DNA of 64,000 bases from Endomychus coccineus (lineage: Eukaryota; Arthropoda; Insecta; Coleoptera; Endomychidae), in the NCBI GenBank assembly GCA_958510875.1, contig OY294068.1, positions 151,502,388 through 151,566,387 of the forward strand, given 5' to 3'. Each line of letters begins with the position of its first letter. The first letter of the stretch is position 1. The translations under genes and the position numbers were made by a program. The notes beneath the pieces are model-generated. The model searched no databases. It worked only from the letters and a program-made list of their open reading frames with translations, and was not told where the DNA came from. Of this stretch, positions 59,101 to 64,000 are shown in pieces.

Positions 59101-59216
59101 ATTGTCATTTACCTCGTTTTCTTTCTCTCTGGCTACTTCTGCCAAACGTGTCGATTTGTCGCCTCCGACGTTGTATACGGATTTGTTAACATTCAGATAT
59201 TTACCATTTCCACAAC
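37680..59216 (-). CDS. TRMT9B: TRMT9B-like tRNA methyltransferase gene, 5' end not found
   Basis: Class I SAM-dependent methyltransferase of the Trm9/ALKBH8 family, whose members modify wobble uridines of tRNA; animal TRMT9B (KIAA1456) has regulatory roles as well. Four exons join in frame: 59113-59216, 50686-51038, 45296-47886 and 37680-38155. They give the SAM-binding GCGNGKYL motif, then LDNLALPYRDESLDAVLSIA, VVHHLATTDRR, RELARVLRIGGRVIISVWAM EQ, a very long Ser-rich insert, and the family C-terminus YHVFREGELDQLIEKYVENL with SWCIIAEKVQVWTI and a stop. The insert between the methyltransferase core and the C-terminal block separates TRMT9B from ALKBH8. The N-terminal exon(s) before GCG were not found and may lie to the right of the window. 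Introns are large and full of transposons. Confidence 0.87.
39709..42044 (+). mobile_element. Mariner-like element with 600-bp terminal inverted repeats
   Basis: TA at 39707-39708 and 42045-42046 flank inverted arms 39709-40310 and about 41446-42044, which differ at only scattered positions. Tips are TACAGGGTGTCCTCGAACTG and, complemented, TACAGCGTGTCCTCGAACTG. A transposase lies between and starts inside the left arm. It is inserted in a pogo-like element. Confidence 0.85.
40278..41327 (+). pseudogene. Transposase of the long-TIR element, two frameshifts
   Basis: A Tc1/mariner-type DDD transposase of about 350 residues in three overlapping frames: 40278-40440, 40400-40990 and 40960-41327. 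It has MAQNFTNTEMVDMLLIYGLC, a linker with GRRRTRRTLELEEAILEAVE, RILFTDEDTFTRCG (first Asp), YIHDGAPPHFTL (second Asp), NWPARSPDLTPCDFFLWGAL (third Asp), and RINLCIQENGQHFEQL at the end. Frame changes occur near 40400-40440 and near 40975; otherwise it is intact, so the copy is fairly young. The first codons lie within the left TIR. Confidence 0.85.
42090..43249. other. Intronic sequence without recognisable features
   Basis: Part of the 7-kb TRMT9B intron. A plus-strand frame at 42464-42733 (89 residues) has no recognisable motif. Confidence 0.3.
43250..44250 (-). mobile_element. LINE fragment: RNase H region
   Basis: The minus strand reads NQAEIMAIMNCLQIML near 44030, then VPCHQGIKENEKADLLA and EGSKQTSLG near 43820-43760, matching the RNase H HxGxxxNExAD signature, and a cysteine-containing C-terminus near 43540. 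Frameshifted. Confidence 0.6.
44440..44800 (-). mobile_element. LINE fragment: RT C-terminal region
   Basis: The minus strand gives FVRFKLEYASIVWNPHYKIY, INKIERV, then LAFKADGDYPSIGF and QALLDRF with YKRRKIDSILSFYK, the region after the thumb in CR1/jockey-like elements. Confidence 0.65.
45296..47886 (-). CDS. TRMT9B: TRMT9B giant exon (insert region)
   Basis: A 2591-nt open exon, about 864 residues, opening SRMNMKKRGKGRHKGR. It shows the conserved block SSPNETCYSFVRRAIQKLAG, RPWFLDSWTTCAKEPLPKRY and the cysteine cluster GCECCDCM near its start. Low-complexity Ser/Pro repeats of the type SPRIKQSS follow in the middle, and a second cysteine cluster CSDCKRIDCKCHYYH near the end. The rest is polar and probably disordered. 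Acceptor TTTTTTCAG, donor GTAAGT. No internal stops, so it is under coding constraint. Its equivalent in other animals is usually shorter as far as I recall. Confidence 0.9.
47890..48619. other. Intronic sequence without recognisable genes
   Basis: Start of the 2.8-kb TRMT9B intron. Short chance frames only. Confidence 0.3.
48837..48880 (+). ncRNA. Hammerhead ribozyme motif, copy 1 (core mutated)
   Basis: Stem I CGTCTT pairs with AAGATG at 48875-48880 (one G-T wobble). The CTGATGA core is intact at 48843-48849, then an extra T. Stem II is GGTC-GTAA-GACC. The GAAA box is changed to GACA at 48863-48866. Stem III is the self-complementary ACATATGT, and the expected cleavage triplet is GTA at 48872-48874. 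The palindromic short stem III suggests action as a dimer, as known for related ribozymes. Confidence 0.72.
49288..49316 (-). ncRNA. Hammerhead remnant, inverted copy with core deleted
   Basis: The minus strand reads ACGTCTTC directly followed by GGAAACGTACGTAAAGACG. Stem I, GAAA, stem III and the cleavage site are as in copy 2, but about 19 nt holding CTGATGA and stem II are missing. Confidence 0.6.
50505..50548 (+). ncRNA. Hammerhead ribozyme motif, copy 2
   Basis: Stem I CGTCTT pairs perfectly with AAGACG at 50543-50548. The core reads CTCATGA (one change from CTGATGA, at 50513). Stem II is GGTC-GTGA-GACC, the GAAA box is intact, stem III is the palindrome ACGTACGT, and the cleavage triplet is GTA at 50540-50542. 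It lies in the right pseudo-LTR of Penelope-like debris. Confidence 0.75.
50686..51038 (-). CDS. TRMT9B: TRMT9B exon: rest of the methyltransferase domain
   Basis: Starts IIILDNLALPYRDESLDAVL, with the acidic and NLP-like motif of Trm9 enzymes, then VVHHLATTDRRINAIRELAR, VLRIGGR and SVWAMEQ. It ends with a Ser/Thr-rich tail, QTSDSDSNKSLK. Acceptor TTTTCTAG, donor GTAAGT, phase 2. Confidence 0.92.
53871..54032 (+). other. Short acidic open frame in the core of element B
   Basis: From 53872 one frame reads NDEEDDDTQLYDNMDF, later CEDEDEDRDQ and NGDSDGEYQVL before TAA. A stop lies just upstream, so it would need a splice acceptor (TTGAG) to be used. It may be the last exon of a lost element protein. 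Function unknown. Confidence 0.25.
54215..54750. repeat. Four tandem units of about 135 bp in the right arm of element B
   Basis: Each unit contains ACCACCCCTACGATG or a near copy, then TCGCAAGTAAATCT-like sequence, GATTCGTGTTCAGCGACCC, TTGGTGCATTCGAAATG and AACATATTAGGGGTGC. The left arm (51890-52070) has about one and a half inverted units. Confidence 0.75.
55150..55650 (+). mobile_element. Mariner/Tc1-like transposase remnant
   Basis: Broken frames give FIIPRRLNGETYLNFFGK, a DGAPPHF-like GAPPYLRIHSDL, a PDLNPFDFF-like block near 55420 (third catalytic Asp), and MRNRLERCIDMNGGHFQHTL at 55575-55640, the family C-terminus. The helix-turn-helix half is missing and no TIRs were found. Confidence 0.65.
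55660..57238. other. Intronic sequence without recognisable features
   Basis: AT-rich; the 99-residue plus-strand frame at 55902-56201 has no recognisable motif. Confidence 0.25.
57243..58336 (-). mobile_element. Second mariner element, inactivated
   Basis: TA at 57241-57242 and 58337-58338 flank TIRs CGAGGGCGAGGTGAAAAGTC and, complemented, CGAGGGCAATGTGGAAAG. The minus-strand transposase is of the same family as 21968-23043: MEKSEYRILIFCLEKILRKP at 58218, ERSGRPIEVTTPEIVDRIHG, then after frameshifts DRFDADLERKRPHLAKEKML and HQDNALSHRSAIAMAKLNEL. An 18-base G run at 57424-57441 sits where the PYSPDLAP block is expected. Confidence 0.85.
58340..59100. other. Intronic sequence without recognisable features
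   Basis: Short chance frames only, up to the TRMT9B exon at 59113. Confidence 0.25.
59113..59216 (-). CDS. TRMT9B: TRMT9B exon with SAM-binding motif
   Basis: Begins in the first glycine codon of GCGNGKYLNVNKSVYNVGGD (motif I of Rossmann methyltransferases) and continues KSTRLAEVAREKENE. Acceptor CATTGCAG, donor GTAAAT, 104 nt. A LINE begins only about 25-130 nt upstream in the preceding intron. Confidence 0.87.
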
Positions 59217-59239
59217 CTGCAATGATCAAACACAATTTG

Positions 59240-61105
59240 ATTATTAAACATCCCTTCGAGTCAAAGAAATTATAACAACAAAGTTGAGCAACTTCAACAA
59301 ATATGAAACTGAAATCGCAAATTCTATATTCCTGAAAAATACGAATGAAACTGAGAAAAGCAGTTATTAGTAACCTCAAATCAAATAAAGCAACTGGGTT
59401 TGATAACCCTAGATCAGAAATATTCAAAGAAAATGCAGATCTGCTATCTGAATCATTAAGCTATATATTTAATAAGCCGCTAGACACGGGCATATTCCCT
59501 AAATCTTTGAAACTATCAATTATCAAACCCGCCTTCAAATCTGGCAATTTTTCCCTAGCAATTAACTACAGGCCAATTTCACTGATAGCTACAATTGGCA
59601 AAATCTTTGAAAAATTTTAAAAATAGGATTCTCCACCTACCTAAAAAAATATAAAATACTATCAGAACAACAGTTTGGATTTATGGAAGCCAAATCGACG
59701 GTAGATGCAATGTTCAAATTGATGACAAATATATACCATTCACTAGATCACAACAAACCCTGTCTTTGCATCTTCATCGATCCTTTGATATGGTCACGAA
59801 AAACATTGGTTTCCACGGAGTTGCCCTAAACTTTATGAAAAAATATGTCTTTAACAGAAGACAACGTGTTAAAATCAATGATAAAGCTCCGAAGAAGTAA
59901 AAGAATACGGCGTGCCACAAGGAAATGTCTTCGAACCTATATTGTTCAATGTACTAACGATCTCTTCAAAACAACTACTCGAGGAAGTATTATAGGCTTC
60001 GCCGATGACACTGCCATACTCTACTCAGACAATACTTAACAAAGACAAACCTAAAACGGAAAGTAGAACAATATCTCATTAATATTATAGACTACTTTGG
60101 GAGTAGAGTTTTGAATTATTCAACTAACTGCCTACGATGTTCTACAAATAAAAAATAGCTCAAAACATGTAAATTAAATCAAAAAACCCTATCAGATACC
60201 TAGGAATTGCAATTGACAGCCATTTAAGATGGTATCTTCACGCAGAATATGTCACTAACAAATTCAAACTATATAAAAACATTCTTGACATTAAAAATCT
60301 AAAGGTACTATATATATCCTTAATACAAACCCATCCATGGATCACTGACAATTACCTGAAAACTCTACAAAACACATAGAAATGGATTTAAAAAATACTG
60401 TATGAGAAAAAATACATATACCCAACAAATAATCAATTCATAGAGGCCCAAGTGTTAGATATCCGACAACTCTACTCCCAATCTCTGATTATTCACCCCC
60501 TCAAAAACAAAAATACCTGCTACCAGTGTGAACACCAATATCAGACTCGCTTCGTAGCTAAAACCACAAAAATACCAGAAGTTACAACAACCAAAAATAA
60601 AAGATACCTCGCCTACCTCTGCCCTGTACTGTGAAATACCCGATACCTCAAGAAATACCCATCCATATAGTAACTTTAAGAAAAAACACAAAATATGGAT
60701 TCATGAGATATCCAGAGAAAATATACATTTATTCATCAACCGAAATTCCTAAGTGAATTCTTCGAGAAAAAAATAAAATAATAAAAAAAAATTAAATGCA
60801 ATTTATCTTATTTATATCTGTTACAATTACATATGTTATGTTTTTCGTATCATCATAAACAAATAATTTTATTTGTCACAATCAAATAATTCATTTATAT
60901 TATAAATACTTGGGTTTTATTTATATCATCGTAATCAAATAATGATTATCAAAAGCCCTTGTTCAAGGTTAACCTTCTTTTGGGCAGTTGCTCAAGATTT
61001 GTCAACAATGCTTGCCAATATTAATAGAAACTAATTTATAAAATACTGTTATTAAATGCTTGCTATGTATTAAAGACAAATAAATTGAATTGAATTAAAT
61101 TGAAT
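59240..61105 (+). mobile_element. 5'-truncated LINE with microsatellite tail
   Basis: 59345-59620 encodes LRKAVISNLKSNKATGFDNP, GIFPKSLKLSIIKPAFKSG and NYRPISLIATIGKIFEKF (RT blocks 0-2). Shifted frames continue with FGFME-like sequence, a VPQG-like block near 59920, FADDTAILYS at about 60000-60030 (catalytic pair) and, near 60450, LDIRQLYSQSLIIHPLKNKN. The 3' end is (AATTG)n-like at 61081-61105, a common tail of such elements. At least four frame breaks. It starts within the TRMT9B intron just upstream of exon 59113-59216. Confidence 0.8.
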
Positions 61106-61118
61106 AGCGATGGATAGT

Positions 61119-61492
61119 TGATGTATGGTTTTAATGTTCACTACATTGTACTTTCTAACACTAACTTAGACTGACTAAGAACTAACTGTTCTAGCTGAAC
61201 TTACTGAACTTACTTCTTTCTATCATCTAATGTACTTAAATATATATTCTCAAGGGAAGAACCTTGCTCCTCTAATAATAGCTATAGTTCGGCGAAGGTT
61301 GACCTACTTGCCGGCATTGACACTCATGTCACGCACTCACGGTCGGAATCTTGTCGACTCATCATTTATTATGCTATATAATACAAATAACAAATATGTT
61401 GCATGTTTATATTCAATAAACATTATTATGACATTAGAAAATACGATATTGTAAGTTATCTAATTCAGGATGAATCTCTTCGGGATATCACA
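61119..61492 (-). repeat. LTR-like sequence, copy 1
   Basis: Read on the minus strand it starts TGTGATATCCCGAAGAGATT and ends near CCATACATCA. It is an inverted, roughly 85-90 percent similar copy of 62582-62925. It contains GAATATATATTTAAG-type AT-rich promoter-like sequence. Confidence 0.55.
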
Positions 61493-61621
61493 GGAAAGTA
61501 TATCCTAATTGATTAATAGAAAAAAGCAAAAATGAACGTATTTACTTACCCTTTCACCAAAAATCTGATTCCTCATAAAAATATGTTTCCCTAACATATT
61601 AATTTCAAACCCCAAAATAAA

Positions 61622-61830
61622 TTGTCTTATAATTTGTTCAATGCTGAAGATAGAACAAATGAGCCTAATAAACCTAGAGTGTATGAATTACCATATTCAA
61701 ATTGTGATAACTTTCATATTGGTAGATCAATTCGTAATATACAAATTAGATATAAGGAGCATTTTCAATCTTTTAGACACAATATAACATATTCATCTGT
61801 TTCCAATCATATTTTATAAACATGACATAT
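61622..61830 (+). mobile_element. Penelope-like GIY-YIG fragment
   Basis: Encodes RVYELPYSNCDNFHIGRSIR, then YKEHFQSFRHN and SSVSNHIL, a GIY-YIG domain with VYELP for GVYxIP and FHIG for FYIG. It sits between the two LTR-like sequences; no other part of the element is seen. Confidence 0.65.
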
Positions 61831-62581
61831 ACTTTTCCAAATTCACATGGAGTGTAGAAAATGACAGTAACAATTGAATGAATAATTAGACTTGTATTAC
61901 ATAATTCTTTTTGATGTAGTAATAAAATTAATTTTCCCGTATACACTCTTATACCTGTCTATTATTTCTTCGCATTAAAATGTTATATGGTAATTTTAGC
62001 CTATCAATCCTATCATCTAACTCCAATTGGTCAATACCAGTTATCTATTTCCCCATACTCAAAATGAATTTGTTTTTAGTTCAAGATCTCCATGTTTTTT
62101 CATTCTGTTGTATCGTTTGAATGGTGACACTCTCTATGGTCACGTACGTCTTTTCATGGGTGATAAAAACAAAGTGATAAGTGTTTCATTATATCAATAT
62201 GATGAATTATCACAAAGTAACGTCTTCCACCATCGATTTTTTGAATAAATGACCTTCTTTCTATTAGTTCGTTATTTGTCGGCGCAAAGCACGATCAACG
62301 ATCTTAAAAATCAGTCTACCTTCCTTGTACGGAGCAGAATTGTCAATTTATTAATCTAAGAGATACAATACAAAATTTTCGTCTTAATTAGAACCGTCTG
62401 GAATTACCGTTTCATTATTCGAAGCAAGAACACAATAGGGCTAGACTAATTAACTTATCCTAAGTATGTAACGCAGCCATGAAGGTTATATTGGTGTGAA
62501 TTTGTTCAGTGATTGTTCTTGAAAGTTTCGTTCTATTTTTTCCTTTTAATCTAGTGGACCATATACGGGAGGTTAAGAGAC
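61830..62581. other. Sequence without recognisable features
   Basis: A 73-residue plus-strand frame at 62027-62248 has no recognisable motif. Confidence 0.25.
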
Positions 62582-62925
62582 TGTGATATCCCGAAGACAT
62601 TCATCCTAAATTAGATAACTCAAAATATTGTATCTCCTTATGTCATAATAATGTTATTGAATATGATAATATATTTGTTATTTGTATTATATAGGATAAC
62701 AAATGATGAGTCGACAAGATTGCGACCATGAGTGCATGTTAATACTGGCAAGTAGGTCAACCTTCGCCCAACTATGGCATGGACTATTATTAGAGGACCA
62801 AGGCTTCTTCCTTGGGAATAAATATTTAAGTAAGTTCAGTAAGTTCAGTTTGAGCAGTTAGTCTTAGTCAGTCTAACTTAGTATTAGAAAGTGCCATGTA
62901 GTGAACATTAAAACCGTATATCACA
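62582..62925 (+). repeat. LTR-like sequence, copy 2
   Basis: A 344-bp block that begins TGTGATATCC and ends ATATCACA, so it has TG...CA ends with an 8-bp inverted TGTGATAT. It contains GGAATAAATATTTAAG. No matching 5-bp flanks, and no internal retroelement genes between the two copies. Confidence 0.55.
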
Positions 62926-63169
62926 TTTTGTACCCAGTGTTGTGATTCCAACCTTCTGCTCCTATGTCTAAGTTTCATACAAAACTTCTACCATAACCCA
63001 ACACCAAACCTATTGCAATCCAAAGAAGGAACCCTTGTTCAGATATTATTGGACGACACCGCCAGCTCTTCCATTAGATATGACGAAAAACAATTTATTT
63101 TCGTTTTTATTAGCTCTTCAGTTTAACTTTTGACCCCACTCAGAATTTCTTTTGCTTTACCATCAGTGC

Positions 63170-64000
63170 TAAAATATTCAGTTAATTCTAGCTGTACTTG
63201 ATGGCTCATGCTCTACTAGTATCATGGTCATCCAGAGGCAGGTATCGTCGCATGTACTCACGTCACCCGAGGGTATCCTCAGGGAGAGGTACTGTCTCCT
63301 CTCATCTGCTGCCTGGTCCCATACAGTTTGATAGTCGATCTGAATGAGGCTAAGTTCATGTTCAATATGCAGACGACACGTGTTGTAGTTCTTGGCAGAC
63401 ACGCGGCTACGTTGTGTGAGGTGCATAACACTGCGCTTGCCATCTAGGCTGGTTGGCGTGTTGCAGAGTGACTCAGGTTGAATCCTGAAAAAACCAAAGC
63501 GGTTCTTTTTACTGGAAAATGAAAACCTAAAACTCCTACCGGAAATACTTCTGCAAGGGAACAGTGGAGTACCTTGGAGTAATCTTGGATACTAAATTGA
63601 ACTACAAAATGCAGCTGCGAAAAAGGTAGCCGCATTCTTTTGAGCATTGACAAGCACATGGGGTCTATAGCCGTAGGTGCTGCACTGGAATTATACAGCC
63701 ACGATCTGCTCAATCATAACCTACTCATACGTTGTGTGGTGTTCGGCGAAAGAAACGGTCTTGTCTCGCATGTCACTGGAGAAAGCTCAGCGACATGCCT
63801 GCGTAGGGATAACGTGGACTATGATGCTACGAGAACCTCCAGAGCCCTGGTGATGGCCACTTGGGCTCTGCTGGAAGTCCTGGTGAATCTCGTTCCTCTA
63901 CAGCTCCACATCAAAACAATGGGTATTCGTATCAGCTTGCTGCACTGGGCCAGTGGATCTGTGTGTCCGTACCACGCGGTCATGGCAGAATCAGGAGTTG
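63170..64000 (+). mobile_element. LINE reverse transcriptase fragment, runs off the window
   Basis: Plus-strand frames with shifts give VTRGYPQGEVLSPLI-like sequence near 63260, QYADDTCC near 63370 (YADD catalytic motif), LNPEKTKAVLFTGK-like at 63475, VEYLGVILDTKLNYKMQL at 63570, and LEKAQRHACVGITWTM near 63780, then ISLLHWASGSVCPYHAVMAE at the edge. R1/jockey-like and broken by frameshifts. Confidence 0.8.

Noticed and set aside
63178..63713. Minus-strand frames of 82 and 89 residues near the right edge
   Set aside because: They are the complement of a recognisable plus-strand LINE reverse transcriptase.
59217..64000. Search for the 5' exon of TRMT9B to the right of 59216
   Set aside because: No exon encoding the expected N-terminal part of the methyltransferase was found; the stretch is mostly LINE and repeat sequence.

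Overview
The window is nuclear DNA of an insect. The evidence is AT-rich sequence, short GT-AG introns next to introns of several kb swollen by transposons, three animal genes split or encoded in the usual animal way, and a dense mixture of mariner/Tc1, pogo, hAT, Penelope-like and non-LTR elements typical of insects. The order cannot be decided from the sequence. There are no operons, CRISPR arrays or bacterial features, and I recognised no tRNA or rRNA gene.

Three host genes are supported, all on the minus strand. (1) DNA topoisomerase 3-beta (TOP3B) runs from a start codon at 15677 to the left edge. Ten exons could be joined in frame (748 complete codons plus two bases); the last C-terminal exons were not found and probably lie beyond position 1. 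(2) An intronless Rieske iron-sulfur protein gene (18785-19573) encodes a complete subunit of respiratory complex III and looks like a retrocopy or diverged paralogue. (3) TRMT9B (KIAA1456-like, a tRNA methyltransferase-9 relative) has four exons between 59216 and 37680, including one unusual exon of 2.6 kb; its 5' exons were not found. The three genes have no obvious functional link.

Nearly everything else is mobile DNA. Left part (1-16 kb): a 1-kb foldback element, then TOP3B with introns holding Penelope-like fragments, a decayed tyrosine recombinase of Crypton type, three LINE fragments, a head-to-head inverted Penelope pair and a hAT relic. Middle (16-37 kb): several hairpin elements, two with perfect 8-bp target duplications, a dead mariner, a 3.4-kb foldback element, LINE pieces and a Tc1/mariner-like element. 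Right part (37-64 kb): TRMT9B with introns holding a long-TIR mariner-like element nested in a pogo-like element, Penelope debris carrying hammerhead ribozyme motifs, a second large foldback element related to the first, a second dead mariner, and, outside the recognised exons, a LINE, an inverted pair of LTR-like sequences and a further LINE that runs off the right edge.

The most interesting signal is in TRMT9B intron 47887-50685. Two copies of a hammerhead ribozyme fold flank Penelope-like sequence, and their palindromic stem III differs by a compensatory double change. A third, inverted copy has lost its catalytic core. Other notable points are the complete single-exon Rieske gene, the two kindred foldback elements with subterminal repeat arrays, and the transposon nest at 38.3-42.1 kb.
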